Below are positions 1 to 9,454 of a DNA stretch of 64,000 nt, piece by piece. The position numbers and the translations under genes are program-made. The DNA lies in contig NZ_OY759744.1 in NCBI RefSeq assembly GCF_963662735.1, positions 1,406,153 to 1,470,152 of the forward strand. Direction: 5' to 3'. The stretch comes from an uncultured Methanoregula sp. (GTDB lineage: Archaea > Halobacteriota > Methanomicrobia > Methanomicrobiales > Methanospirillaceae). Every line of letters starts with the position of its first letter. Within the stretch, counting starts at the first letter, position 1. The notes under the pieces were generated by a model. That model saw only the letters and a program-made list of their open reading frames with translations. It had not been told where the DNA came from and did not search any database.

Positions 1-1186
1 TGGGGGATTTTCCAACGAACCTTCCCTATCATTCCCTATACGTGCAAGGAACAAACCCACGTTATGTTTTTCAGGCACTCGATTCCTTTATGAGGTGGAA
101 TGGTATTATGGTGACAAATGAGTCTTTCCCGGACAATACTCTTAGGTATCGGTATTGCCCGTGATTGGGTTGCGATTGTAACAATCCTGAATATACTGGA
201 TATTATTGTATCCCTGGACTTCAGGGCCGTGACGTAATCTGTTTGTTTTCATACAATCCTGATAATTTTTTAGTAAAAAAATTCGAGCAATTATTTCATT
301 CAATGGTGCTCCCCCAATCTTGAATTATATCTTCCCCTATGAGGATTTCTATGCAATAAATCAACATTGATCCAATTATTCCAATGTCATAACGAAAAAA
401 AGAATTTTTCCAAATATATTGTTTTCTGATTTCATTCGTAAATCGTTATAGTACAATTACTGCACTTTCCTTTATATTGTTATATTCATTTCTGAATTCA
501 TTTATTGAATTTTCTGTCGGAATGTTCTGTAAAATAGAAATTTATCAAATCATTCACTTTTATGAAGTAATTTACAAATCTCCAAAAAATTAAATTCTTA
601 ATCTCTCTCATAAAATGAATTACTCGTAAGAATATTCCATTCTACCACTGTATATTTTTTTGATTCTTCATATTTCTGATCTCTAATTATACCCGAATGT
701 ATGCATAAAATTATGATTTATCGAATTGTTTCAATTCTCTGATGTAAATAATTACCAATAAAAAAATTTTGATTTCTTAATCATCGTCGTAATTAAGAAA
801 CGTTATCCGGGAAAAATTCATTTTATGGGCAATTGGCTCAACATTAGTATCTAATATTTCTGTATTCGAATTTATCTCATTAATAGTCGTATATCTATTT
901 TTTTCAAATTTTTCCAGTTATATACGTAATTTTGTTAAATCAAAAATTTCAGATTTCTCTTCCGTTAACGTAAATATAATAAAAATTCAAAATAGAATGA
1001 ATGTTTTTAAAATACGGGGTGGTTTAGTTACAGGATTTGGAGATATGCAAATTATTCTTTTAATGCATAATACCTCGTAGATTCTCATGCATTGTTGTCC
1101 GGATGGTATGGTGAATTGGAATATTTCGTCGAATGTATAACCACAATTCTTTTCTCTCCCCTTGTTGACATAGTTCCGGAGTATCA
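1..1186. other. AT-rich stretch without a credible gene
   Basis: About 1.2 kb of strongly AT-rich sequence, with many T- and A-runs, in sharp contrast to the GC-rich rest of the window. No reading frame here has a ribosome site, a recognisable motif or plausible composition. It may be the edge of a transferred island, a degraded region or a replication-associated AT-rich tract; no origin-type repeats were recognised by eye. Confidence 0.7.
773..800. repeat. Perfect 9-bp inverted repeat with 10-nt spacer
   Basis: The arms TTTCTTAAT (773-781) and ATTAAGAAA (792-800) are exact reverse complements around the spacer CATCGTCGTA. No gene starts or ends close by, so its role as an operator, terminator or chance palindrome in AT-rich DNA is open. 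Confidence 0.5.
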
Positions 1187-1642
1187 ATGCCCAAAGTTCA
1201 CAAACGAAAATACGAAAAAGTAGAGGATGATGAAATAGATCTCGTGGTTAAGTGTAATGACAGCCATGAATTTTATGAGAAATATCGTGAAACATTCCCT
1301 ACTAAAAAGAAAGGAATTGACAGCATCAGCAAGATCTGGAAACGCCGCGGGGAATTCATAAAGAAACAGCCGGATGCTGCGCTGCCTGCTGAACCCGTCC
1401 TGGGAAATTCTGCTGAGCTTGAAAAACTATTGATTGCCCAGAATAAGATCCTTGAAGAATTGTCTGGTACGATGAAAGAACACCTCAAGGTGAGCAGGGA
1501 GATCCTGACCCATCTGCCAAAACATGTTCAGGGGTATGATGATCATGTCCCAATGCGATCAGAGATCAAGCACCCTGAACCAAAAGAACCGGTAAAACGG
1601 ATGGGTACGGAAAAGTCCAATGATATTATGATTGGGTCTTAA
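1187..1642 (+). CDS. Hypothetical charged protein
   Basis: A 151-residue, strongly charged soluble protein with no family I recognise. The start ATG has a GGAG element about six bases upstream, which supports translation. The N-terminus is rich in Lys, Arg, Asp and Glu; residues 75-110 look like an amphipathic helix that could form a coiled coil; the C-terminus is Pro/Lys/Glu-rich. There is no signal peptide or membrane segment. It sits alone between the AT-rich left edge and tRNA-Gln, and its KIWKRRGEF segment hints at nucleic-acid contact, but that is speculation. Confidence 0.6.
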   Translation: MPKVHKRKYEKVEDDEIDLVVKCNDSHEFYEKYRETFPTKKKGIDSISKIWKRRGEFIKKQPDAALPAEPVLGNSAELEKLLIAQNKILEELSGTMKEHLKVSREILTHLPKHVQGYDDHVPMRSEIKHPEPKEPVKRMGTEKSNDIMIGS

Positions 1643-1828
1643 GGCTGAAGTCGTTTCATCTGGATTTGCAATATCTTTTTTCCCTGATCTTTTTTAAGAT
1701 AATCAGGAACTTCTATTGGACTCTTCATTATCCGTTACCAAAGGTATCCTTATAGTCCTGAAATGCATATGAATTATGGTCTTTTCACGATGAAAGAAAA
1801 GGCGTGAAAATAAAATCCCGTACTCAAA

Positions 1829-1901
1829 ACCCCCGTAGTGTAGCGGTCAATCATGCAGGACTTTGGATCCGGCGACACCAGTTCGAATCTGGTCGGGGGT
1901 A
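1829..1901 (+). tRNA. tRNA-Gln (anticodon TTG)
   Basis: A 73-nt cloverleaf: acceptor arm ACCCCCG (1829-1835) pairs with CGGGGGT (1894-1900), discriminator A1901. The T arm is ACCAG-TTCGAAT-CTGGT and the anticodon loop CTTTGGA places TTG at 1863-1865. The anticodon stem CAGGA/TCCGG has one A-G mismatch. CCA is not encoded. Its Gln is expected to be made by amidation of Glu-tRNA(Gln) by GatDE, which is encoded at 7.6-10.7 kb. Confidence 0.9.
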
Positions 1902-2517
1902 TATTTGTTTTTGTATAGACACCTGATCCCGGTTTTATATCCCGATCGAAAAAAGAAAGTACGGCTTTTACGGCGTCTTAGTTACGTTTTATCCAACTGT
2001 GCTTGTTGTAATTCTGTCAGCCGGGATGATCAGGCTGGTGGATTCTGCGCTGTAGAAAACTTTTTTTTGATATAACTCTCCCCCACACCCGACAATTTGT
2101 ACCCGTTCGACCCTCTTCATTCACGGAGCCAGAGCACCCCCTCACTTCACACCATAAAACCGGACAAATCCTGCCCGGAAACTGGACTGTGTGGGTGGGG
2201 GTCTGGCGGTGTACTTTGGTATTTTATCGCCCGGGAAAAATGGGTTCAAACGGAAAAGTCCGATGGCATCAGCTCAAGCAATAGTGTTTCAATCGCACCA
2301 GAAGTACACCTCCCGACCCCCAACACACGTGCAACCGGGACCGCCACACGCATTGAGTTTTGAAATGGTTTCTACAGAGCAGTGGATTCCAACCCCGTTT
2401 TCTTCCCCCCTGATTCCCTCTCCTTACAGATAGTAACTATCCCGACGAAAAAAACAGACCATTCCCGCACAGCCAACAGGCTGACCGGAACCGGGATGCC
2501 GGATATCCCGCGAGTGA
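1902..2517. other. Gene-free spacer downstream of tRNA-Gln
   Basis: About 600 bases between the tRNA and the 3' end of the DUF2070 gene. It contains C-rich stretches and short open frames that lack ribosome sites and have low-complexity Pro/Ser-rich translations. I see no RNA gene or repeat in it. Confidence 0.6.
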
Positions 2518-4269
2518 CTATGCCATAACGGCATACGCCACTATGGAGAGAATGAATGCCAGGAGGAGCATGGCAAGCGAGAGGGGCGCAACAAAGACGA
2601 GCATGGCGTTTACGGTGCTTGCCAGCTGGGCGATCCGGTTGGAGCCGAAAACCACGATATGTTCGCACTGGGCAGTAGCCGCTCCCCCCTCCGCAGGTGC
2701 AAGATCGTCAATGGCATCCTTAACGCTCTGCATGATATGGGGCAGGAAGTCTTTGGCTGCAACATGCATCCCCACGGGATTCTTTCCCGTGATGGTGTTT
2801 ACCACGTGGGAATCAGTTGTCATAACTTCTGCATTATCTACGAGCGTGAGAATCTGGTCGAGAAGAATTTCCCGGACCCCGGCCGCCATGTTATTCCCAT
2901 CGATAAGGATATACGCCGTCTTCTGGCCGCCCACTTCGATAATCATTGTCTGGATCCCGAGATCCCCAAATCCTTCTTCGCGACTGTAAGGAACGGTATG
3001 GTGTGAGATCCCGATCCTGAACGGGTGGAGGGGTACCGAAAGACAGGTGTTCATCCCGTCAAGGCACGCCCGCTGGTATTCAATGGCAGTCTGGGTTGCG
3101 AGGAGGACCGGGGATGAGAGGTCGGTCATGCAGTTGTGGGCATCCACGATAGCCACGTGGGGGAACCAGCGATGACCTTCCGCCATAATAGTCATCCCGA
3201 TTGAGAAGTCGAGATCTTCCGTTCTCCTGGGGGAACGGGTAGTGACTACAAGGACCGAATCCCCGAATCTCTGGTAGAGTGCCTGTACCGTCCCGTTTGA
3301 AATGCGACCCGATTGTCCTGCCAGCGGGGAATAGGTGATGTCGTTTCTGGATTTTTCCAGGGCATCGATGACTTTTGCGATCTCGGTCTCCGAGACAAGG
3401 TTGAAATCGTGCGTTGCACAGCCATGGGCAACAAGGGTCTCGTCATCGAAGCTGTCGTGCAGGACTTTGGGAAGGTTGCCTCCTCCAATCTCCCCCATCG
3501 GCCCCGGGTGAAGGTTTGGCACCGTGAAAATTACCGGTGTTTTATCCTGTCTCTTGAAAAAGAAACTCACCTGGGGAACAAAGATCTCCTCGCCGATCTC
3601 CCGGAAGAAATCCTCCATTCCTTTTGAACCGTCCGTCATGTGCGCAATGAACGCATTGACAAATGCGAGCCCCCGGATCTTAAACGCCCGCTGCAGGGGT
3701 CGCTCGATCATCCAGATGAGGATGGCGAATCCCAGTCCGAAGACCAGCTGGAGGACAAGAGCAAAGATCCCGAATGCCAGAAATCCAAACGAGGTGGAGA
3801 AGAGGAGCATGCCGGCCAGGATTCCCGGCCCGCTCTGGCAAAATGCCGGCAGGATCATCCGTGGTACCCGGTAATCGGATATGGCAACGAGGACAAACAG
3901 CCGGAGGCCGAAAATGAACCCGAGGGAAATGGCGTAAAACAGAGGGATAAACCGGACCGAGAAGGCCAGGGAACTCAGGGTGATAATCACGGCAAAGACG
4001 GTACAGGAAAGTGCGAGCAGGGCAGACCTGTTCCAGGTCATGGTCTTTCCGCCGGATTCGATGATGGGCTTTGTGAGGGCCAGGGCTGCAATCGCCGGAA
4101 TGGTGAATGCAATGGTGCCGGAGAATGGCAGATGTACCCAAGCGCGGGCACTGGCTGCATCTATAATGAGGCCAAGGAGGACAATCAGGAAAAGGGATCG
4201 TTGCCATGAGGGAGCTGTGAAGATGTACCGGGTAAGTTGCCCCAGTTTGACATCACTCCCCTGCGCCAT
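2518..4269 (-). CDS. DUF2070 family membrane protein
   Basis: A 583-residue protein matching the archaeal DUF2070 family. The N-terminal ~190 residues hold about six hydrophobic membrane segments, followed by a large soluble domain containing the characteristic LHPGPMGEIGGGNLP stretch (around residues 255-270), several His/Asp-rich motifs (VDAHNCMT, TTDSHVVNT), and one or two hydrophobic helices at the C-terminus. The family is widespread in archaea with no firm function; the conserved His/Asp motifs suggest a metal-dependent hydrolase facing the cytoplasm (inference). Its ATG shares one base with the stop of the upstream Dph6-like gene (TGATG), so the two are probably co-translated. Confidence 0.85.
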   Translation of the reverse strand: MAQGSDVKLGQLTRYIFTAPSWQRSLFLIVLLGLIIDAASARAWVHLPFSGTIAFTIPAIAALALTKPIIESGGKTMTWNRSALLALSCTVFAVIITLSSLAFSVRFIPLFYAISLGFIFGLRLFVLVAISDYRVPRMILPAFCQSGPGILAGMLLFSTSFGFLAFGIFALVLQLVFGLGFAILIWMIERPLQRAFKIRGLAFVNAFIAHMTDGSKGMEDFFREIGEEIFVPQVSFFFKRQDKTPVIFTVPNLHPGPMGEIGGGNLPKVLHDSFDDETLVAHGCATHDFNLVSETEIAKVIDALEKSRNDITYSPLAGQSGRISNGTVQALYQRFGDSVLVVTTRSPRRTEDLDFSIGMTIMAEGHRWFPHVAIVDAHNCMTDLSSPVLLATQTAIEYQRACLDGMNTCLSVPLHPFRIGISHHTVPYSREEGFGDLGIQTMIIEVGGQKTAYILIDGNNMAAGVREILLDQILTLVDNAEVMTTDSHVVNTITGKNPVGMHVAAKDFLPHIMQSVKDAIDDLAPAEGGAATAQCEHIVVFGSNRIAQLASTVNAMLVFVAPLSLAMLLLAFILSIVAYAVMA

Positions 4270-4925
4270 CAGGCGAACCCTCCCAGGACAAGTTCGTGGT
4301 GATCGGGCGTTGACCGGATCTCCGATGTCGTGTAGGTTATCGGGCGGGAGTAAAATGGTGCATTAAGGGTAAGACTCTCGTACTCGCCTCCCTCCCCGGC
4401 AATATTGATCCGGTATTTTGTTGCAACCCGTTTTAACCGGTCAATGAGTGCAGCGTCAAAACGGGCACCCAGGTACGTTGCATCCAGGCCCTCTGCGGCA
4501 GTGACAACGATCATTGCGTCAAGTCGTTTTGCCACTTCCCGGACCAGTTCTTCCGTGTTCATCTGCCAGAGGGGGGTGAAGAGCTCAAGCCCGAGCCGGT
4601 CGCAGATGGATTTTACCCGCTCTGCCTGGTATACCGATGCGACAGCCCCTGCGATGACACCTTCGATATCGAGTGCCGCCAGCCCCTCTTCGAGATCAAC
4701 GAGTTCCTCCTCTTTCCTTCCATGGGTTGTTATCTCAACATATTCCATGCCTGCAACCCGGGCAATCACCGGGACAGCATCCAGGTTAGCCGAGTGGAAC
4801 ATGTAGGAATCGGGATTTTTTGAACGGGCCGTTACCAGGTACCGCACGTCTTTCCCGCTGTCGAGTGCTTTCTGGCAGGATAGAATCGAATCTTTTCCCC
4901 CCGAAGTGAGTGCTGCCCAGCTCAT
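4269..4925 (-). CDS. Diphthine--ammonia ligase-like PP-loop protein (Dph6 family)
   Basis: A 218-residue ATP-pyrophosphatase with the PP-loop SGGKDS at residues 8-13 and the family motifs EGLDATYLG and GEGGEYESL. Dph6 carries out the last step of diphthamide formation on elongation factor 2, amidating diphthine with ammonia and ATP in the cytoplasm. I start at MSWAALTSGGKDS (4925) because longer starts run into the preceding PfkB gene and add an N-terminus that the family lacks; the chosen start lies 17 bases after the PfkB stop. The gene belongs to a compact minus-strand operon with PfkB and DUF2070. Confidence 0.85.
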   Translation of the reverse strand: MSWAALTSGGKDSILSCQKALDSGKDVRYLVTARSKNPDSYMFHSANLDAVPVIARVAGMEYVEITTHGRKEEELVDLEEGLAALDIEGVIAGAVASVYQAERVKSICDRLGLELFTPLWQMNTEELVREVAKRLDAMIVVTAAEGLDATYLGARFDAALIDRLKRVATKYRINIAGEGGEYESLTLNAPFYSRPITYTTSEIRSTPDHHELVLGGFA

Positions 4926-4942
4926 GTGTCCAACTCCAATCT

Positions 4943-5827
4943 TTATGGTTTGCCCAGATCCCCGAAGTGCTGCCGGTAACGTTCTGTCATCTGGGTCCAG
5001 GTTGGCAGGTGGGTCTGGCATCCCACGTGCTCTACGACAAACGATGCCGTTACCGTTCCAATCCTGCAGCTGGTGAGCGGGGAATATCCCTGCACGTATG
5101 CCGTGAGGAATCCTGCCCGGTACGAGTCGCCGGCACCGGTCGGGTCAGCGAGTGTCACTGGAACTACCGGAACAAAATATTCCTTCCCTTCCGTGTACAG
5201 CGTGCTCCCGTCCCCGCTCATGGTAAATATTGCCATCTTTACCCGGCTGACAATTGATTCCCTTGATGTCCCAAGCGTCCTGCACATGTGTTCGATCTCG
5301 TGCTGGTTCGCAAAGAGAATGTCAATATTATCGAGTATCGTGTCCAGCTGCTCTTTTGTGTACCAGAAAACATCCTGGCCCGGGTCGAATGATGCGAACT
5401 CGCTCTTTTCCGCAACCCGGCAGTTGAACTCCGGATCTGCCGTTGCCATATGGACGAACGGAAGTGCCGGTGGTTGCGAGTGCGCAAATGCTTTTGACGC
5501 TCCCCATTCAAAAAAGGTCATCTGGTCCCCGGACTCATCCGTGAACATGAATGCCGTTGGCGTGTGGGCTTCGGGAACTACAAAAAACTGCTGGCGGATG
5601 CCGAGTTTTTTCATCCACGTGTCGTAATCCCCACCATAAAAGTCCCCGCCTACACAGGAGATGAGTGCAGCGTCGCCGCCAAGGACTGCAATACCTGCAG
5701 CAATATTCGCCGCCCCGCCGCCGTAATAGATCTGCCGGTCCGTGATATGGGTAGAGCAATTCTTCTCCGGCAGGTGCGCCACTTTTGAGATATGGTCGAT
5801 GGCGGTATGCCCTACTACGGAGATCAT
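4943..5827 (-). CDS. PfkB-family carbohydrate/nucleoside kinase
   Basis: A 294-residue ribokinase-fold kinase. The N-terminal substrate region contains [16 protein letters not shown] (near residues 36-51) and the C-terminal signature DPTGAGDS starts at residue 228, with the catalytic Asp at 234. Archaeal members phosphorylate nucleosides, ribose-type sugars or fructose-6-phosphate; the substrate cannot be read from the sequence. It overlaps the upstream UPF0212 gene by four bases, so translation is probably coupled. Confidence 0.85.
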   Translation of the reverse strand: MISVVGHTAIDHISKVAHLPEKNCSTHITDRQIYYGGGAANIAAGIAVLGGDAALISCVGGDFYGGDYDTWMKKLGIRQQFFVVPEAHTPTAFMFTDESGDQMTFFEWGASKAFAHSQPPALPFVHMATADPEFNCRVAEKSEFASFDPGQDVFWYTKEQLDTILDNIDILFANQHEIEHMCRTLGTSRESIVSRVKMAIFTMSGDGSTLYTEGKEYFVPVVPVTLADPTGAGDSYRAGFLTAYVQGYSPLTSCRIGTVTASFVVEHVGCQTHLPTWTQMTERYRQHFGDLGKP

Positions 5828-6168
5828 TGCTCCTGCACCTGCACATCCAGTATCTTGAGGGGGATGTCACGCAGTGCTTTCCCGATAACGGATTTTGCAA
5901 TCCTGCCTGCATGTTCGGCAGACTCCCCCCGGAAGACTTTCATCTCCAGTACGAGTCCGACAAGGGCGGTATCTGCCACGACAATTGCGCTTGAGAGTTC
6001 CTTTTCGCAATAGGGGCAGGCGAGCATTCCCGCTTCGACTTCCACGTACTTTGCAGACGGGTTCAGGCGTTTCCCCGCTTCGCTGATTGCTATCCCGATG
6101 GCATCATCGAGAGATTTGACATCTTTAATGAGCCAGGCCGACTCCAGTATCACAGTATAATCCGGCAT
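5824..6168 (-). CDS. UPF0212 (DUF555) family protein
   Basis: A 114-residue protein that I recognise as the archaeal UPF0212/DUF555 family: it begins [17 protein letters not shown] and carries a CPYC pair near residue 52 that could bind metal. It has no membrane segment. The function of the family is unknown. Its stop overlaps the start of the PfkB kinase, a linkage that suggests a shared role with that enzyme. Confidence 0.8.
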   Translation of the reverse strand: MPDYTVILESAWLIKDVKSLDDAIGIAISEAGKRLNPSAKYVEVEAGMLACPYCEKELSSAIVVADTALVGLVLEMKVFRGESAEHAGRIAKSVIGKALRDIPLKILDVQVQEQ

Positions 6169-6180
6169 TTTTTTGTCACC

Positions 6181-6708
6181 TCACCACTGTTCGCGGTGTA
6201 CATGTTCTCCTATCGGCATCCGCTCTGTCAGGCCTGCCATAGTATCCCCTTTTCCCGCTGCAAGCAGCACGATGGGGCGGACATGCTGGGGGAGGCCGAG
6301 GATCTCCCGGACCTCGTCTTCATTAAATGCCCCGGTCCAGCACGTGTGGATCCTTTTCGCATGAGCTGCAAGCATCATGTACGTACAGGCAATGGTTGCG
6401 TCCTCTACCGCATAGAGGATTCCCCGCTCCCCATAGCGCGACATTGAACGGACATAGTTTGCCAGGACAACAAAAACCGTTGCAGCTTTTTCAATGTGAG
6501 CCTGCCCGAATGCAGCTTCCGCAAGTGCACACCGGGTCTCCTCGTCCGTGACCACAACCACGTCCCAGGCTTCCCGGTTGCCGGCACTCGGTCCGGTGCT
6601 GGCGCAGGAAAGAATATATTCAGTCTCTTCGGGTGTCAGCGGGTCGTCCCCGTACTCGCGTATCGATGACCGGCTGGTGAGAAACCCGAAAAAATCAGAT
6701 GAGTCCAT
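6181..6708 (-). CDS. Nitroreductase family protein
   Basis: A 175-residue FMN-dependent nitroreductase-fold protein. The N-terminal FLTSRSSIREYGDDPLTPEE is the typical flavin-phosphate-binding arm; GPSAGNREAWDVVVVTD follows, and GLPQHVRPIVLLAAGKG near the C-terminus is also typical. Such enzymes reduce nitro groups, quinones or flavins with NAD(P)H or F420H2; the substrate is unknown. I start at MDSSDFF (6708) because the family begins there; this gives a 14-base overlap with the preceding gene. Confidence 0.85.
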   Translation of the reverse strand: MDSSDFFGFLTSRSSIREYGDDPLTPEETEYILSCASTGPSAGNREAWDVVVVTDEETRCALAEAAFGQAHIEKAATVFVVLANYVRSMSRYGERGILYAVEDATIACTYMMLAAHAKRIHTCWTGAFNEDEVREILGLPQHVRPIVLLAAGKGDTMAGLTERMPIGEHVHREQW

Positions 6709-7060
6709 GTTCGCTGAGTACCTGCCATGCTTCCTGTGCAGGCGTTGTGGATGCACTTATTGCCGCTGCAATTCTCTCTGATGCCTGTTCAGGCTGGTTT
6801 CCCTCCACGAGAGAGATTGCATCGTTGAGGGCGCTTATCGCTTTCTGGAAATCCTGCCGCCCGGTTCCGTGGAACGCGAACTGGAGTTCGCTCCTGACAG
6901 ATTCCATCATCATAAGAAGCATCCGTCTCCCTCCCGCCTTTTCCTGTTCTGAAAAACCGGTCAGGGCTATGCTCAGCTGGGAGAGCAGGATCAGTTCGGA
7001 CTTGGCCCGCTCTCCGAACTGGTAGCTCTTTACTGCAGTTGGAATATCCATAATCACCAT
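6695..7060 (-). CDS. Hypothetical helical protein
   Basis: About 121 residues, predicted all-helical and soluble, with Ala/Glu/Gln-rich helices such as AKSELILLSQLSIAL and SERIAAAISAS. I do not recognise a family. The start is either MVIMDIPT (7060) or the second Met at 7051; the upstream extension to 7120 is hydrophobic and contains the likely TATA box (TATATTTTA on the minus strand), so it is excluded. It overlaps the nitroreductase start and probably leads the nitroreductase/UPF0212/PfkB/Dph6/DUF2070 transcript. Confidence 0.65.
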   Translation of the reverse strand: MVIMDIPTAVKSYQFGERAKSELILLSQLSIALTGFSEQEKAGGRRMLLMMMESVRSELQFAFHGTGRQDFQKAISALNDAISLVEGNQPEQASERIAAAISASTTPAQEAWQVLSEHGLI

Positions 7061-7191
7061 GGTTGTTCCGGATAAAATATAGTTATGATACAATATCAGC
7101 GGTAAAGAAAAACTGCACACCTTCGTGTGAAAAACCAGTGGGGGGTGGGTGAACCCCTTGACCCATCACGGGCTGTACTATACTATCGGTA

Positions 7192-7512
7192 TTACCGTGA
7201 GGACTTTGCCTTTGCACCGAGAGCCGAGACTTTTGCCCGCTTCATGTGCCGGCGGATCATCGGGTTTGCTGTGGATTCGTTCAGGCCGGATCCACCGGAG
7301 CGGTCGCCACCGCGCCTGCCGCCGCGTTTCCCGCCGCGTCTCTGTCCGCCCATGGCTTCTGCCATCTGGTCGATCTGCTTGACATTGGCCCCTGCCTTGA
7401 ACCGCTGGTTCGGACCCGGGGTCTTGGCCTCGCCCTCTTTCTTCGGGACGAGCCGAATCTGTCCTTTTACCCCTTTTACCTGTGCCCAGATGGTTGTTCC
7501 TGTTTTACCCAT
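7192..7512 (-). CDS. DUF5350 family basic protein
   Basis: A 106-residue very basic protein. The first 60 residues (MGKTGTTIWAQVKGVKGQ..., then PGPNQRFKAGANVKQIDQMAEAMGG) match the small methanogen-specific family I know as DUF5350. Residues ~62-80 are an Arg/Gly-rich stretch (RRGGKRGGRRGG type) typical of nucleic-acid binding, and the C-terminus is Lys/Arg/Ala-rich. The start at 7512 has an AAGGAG ribosome site seven bases upstream. A role in RNA or ribosome binding is inference. Confidence 0.8.
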   Translation of the reverse strand: MGKTGTTIWAQVKGVKGQIRLVPKKEGEAKTPGPNQRFKAGANVKQIDQMAEAMGGQRRGGKRGGRRGGDRSGGSGLNESTANPMIRRHMKRAKVSALGAKAKSSR

Positions 7513-7597
7513 AATTAAACTCCTTATGTAATTCTGCCGCCCCACTCATAAATGTTCGCGCTGTCCGATCCCTGTCGTACCGGTGGATAGGATCCTG

Positions 7598-9454
7598 TTA
7601 CACGGTCTTTGCCGCAGTTACCGCTTCTATCTCTTTTCTGAGGATCTCGCTGACTACTTTCCCATCAACCGATCCGCGTACTTCGGCCATGACAATCCCC
7701 ATGAGGGGGCCAAGGGCTCCTTTTCCTTTTTCAGCCACAAAGTCCGATCGTTCGGCAATGATCTTCCGCACGATCGCTTCGAGCTCGTTCCGTGTGACGG
7801 ACGGGCCCAGTTTTGCAATTGCGGCCTCGAAAGCCGTACCTTCTGCCATACTCCGGATCAGATCCGGGACCGCTTCTTTGGCTGCTTTGCCATCCTCAAC
7901 AGCGTGCCAGATGGCAAGGTAGGCATCATCGGTCAGTGCCCTGACCTCAATTCCCCCCCGTCTTAGTTCGGTTACTGTCGAGAGCAGGGTAAATGCGGCA
8001 AGCTTTGGTTTGATGCCTTCCCTGACTGCGCGGTCGAAAAGGGGAAGTTTGTCCGAACCGGCCAGTTGCAGGGCGTAATTTTTCTCAATTCCGTACTCGC
8101 GGGAAAACCGCTCGGCTTTTGCCGTGAGCAGTTCGGGTATGGTGACCGCAGACCAGCGCTCATCACTGATGATCACCGGGAGGACATCGGTCTCCGGGTA
8201 CATGCGGGCTGCACCCGGCAGCGGTCGCATGTATGCTGTGCTCCCGCTCTCGAGCATCTTGCGGGTCTCTTTCGGAACCGGCTTATCTGAATATGCAATG
8301 GCCGCCCGGGTAATCACCTGGCTGATGGCGCACGCGGCCTGCTTATCCGATGCACCGGCAACGAGGATGACGCAGTCGTTCTCTCCGGCGTTCATGTGGG
8401 ACCTCAGCATTGCGACTTCTTCCGCAGTAACGCCGTACGCCGGGAGTTCGTCCGTGTGGAAAATGCCCCCGACCCCGCACTTTTTCGCGTAATCGGACAT
8501 CTCGCTCCCGAGCCTGCGCTCCGGCTGGATCTCGCGTCCCACGAACCCGGCAAATCCCTTCAACGTGACAGCGTGGATCTTTTTCGCTTTTTTCAGGACT
8601 GCCGATTTGGTCTCTTTGAAGATGGATGTAATATCCAGACCAGAAGCACCTTCCGTTGTGGCTCCCCTTGTTATGAGTTCGTCGCGGATCCGGAGAAGGT
8701 TCTGCTGCCGCTGGACTTCGCGCCTGACCACTTCTGCGATCAGGTCGAGCTCCTGTACCCCCTTGATCTCGACACGTGCTCCCTGTGCAATGGAAATGTT
8801 GACATCCTGCCGGATCGTCCCGATTCCGCGTTTCACCTTGCCGGTAGATCGCAGGACCATGCCGATGTGTTCTGCAACCGCTTGAACTTCTTCCGGGGTA
8901 TGCATGCATGGGGATGTGGTTATCTCGACAAGGGGGATCCCGAGCCGGTCAAGTGAGAAGACCTCGTCTTTCACCCGTTGCGCTGCCTCTTCCTCAAGAC
9001 AGATGGTTTCGATCTCCCCTCCGTTGGGGAGGTGGCCGTTGAATGCAACAAGAGCCGTTCTCTGGAACCCGCTCGTGTTCGAGCCATCGATCACGAGCTT
9101 GCGCATGGTGTGCAGCTGCGGGACGGGCGTCATACCGAACATCTTTCCAATCGTGAGGCAGACGGTAAGGGCTTCGTTGTTCAGGGGTGCCGGGGGTTCC
9201 TCGTCATTCTCGACAAGACATGTAGTATCGTACGCGTAATACAGGAACTTCCGGTTGTTCTTCATCTCTTCCCTGGCTGCCCGGTCAATCTCTCCCATCT
9301 CGCTGACTGTTGCCCGGAGGTACCGGAAGAATTCGCCGTTGTGTTCCTGGACTTCGCGGAGCGTTGTCGGGCAGTGGCAGAAGAGTTTCTCCTTTGTATC
9401 CAGCTGCTGGTGGATCTCGATACCGGCCACGAGGCCGAGTGCCTTATAATCCAT
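7598..9454 (-). CDS. gatE: Glutamyl-tRNA(Gln) amidotransferase subunit E
   Basis: A 618-residue subunit of the archaeal GatDE enzyme, which phosphorylates and amidates Glu on misacylated tRNA(Gln). The GatB-like catalytic part begins GLVAGIEIHQQLDTKEKLFCHCP and contains EVQELDLIAEVVRREVQRQ; an inserted domain with GASDKQAACAISQ follows; the C-terminal ~150 residues form the YqeY-like tail domain ending GPLMGIVMAEVRG. The start at MDYKALGL (9454) fits the family and overlaps the end of gatD by 11 bases. Longer frames are read-through into gatD. Confidence 0.95.
   Translation of the reverse strand: MDYKALGLVAGIEIHQQLDTKEKLFCHCPTTLREVQEHNGEFFRYLRATVSEMGEIDRAAREEMKNNRKFLYYAYDTTCLVENDEEPPAPLNNEALTVCLTIGKMFGMTPVPQLHTMRKLVIDGSNTSGFQRTALVAFNGHLPNGGEIETICLEEEAAQRVKDEVFSLDRLGIPLVEITTSPCMHTPEEVQAVAEHIGMVLRSTGKVKRGIGTIRQDVNISIAQGARVEIKGVQELDLIAEVVRREVQRQQNLLRIRDELITRGATTEGASGLDITSIFKETKSAVLKKAKKIHAVTLKGFAGFVGREIQPERRLGSEMSDYAKKCGVGGIFHTDELPAYGVTAEEVAMLRSHMNAGENDCVILVAGASDKQAACAISQVITRAAIAYSDKPVPKETRKMLESGSTAYMRPLPGAARMYPETDVLPVIISDERWSAVTIPELLTAKAERFSREYGIEKNYALQLAGSDKLPLFDRAVREGIKPKLAAFTLLSTVTELRRGGIEVRALTDDAYLAIWHAVEDGKAAKEAVPDLIRSMAEGTAFEAAIAKLGPSVTRNELEAIVRKIIAERSDFVAEKGKGALGPLMGIVMAEVRGSVDGKVVSEILRKEIEAVTAAKTV

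Noticed and set aside
987..1187. Minus-strand 66-codon frame in the AT-rich region
   Set aside because: No ribosome site, low-complexity hydrophobic and basic translation, and it overlaps the promoter of the gene at 1187.
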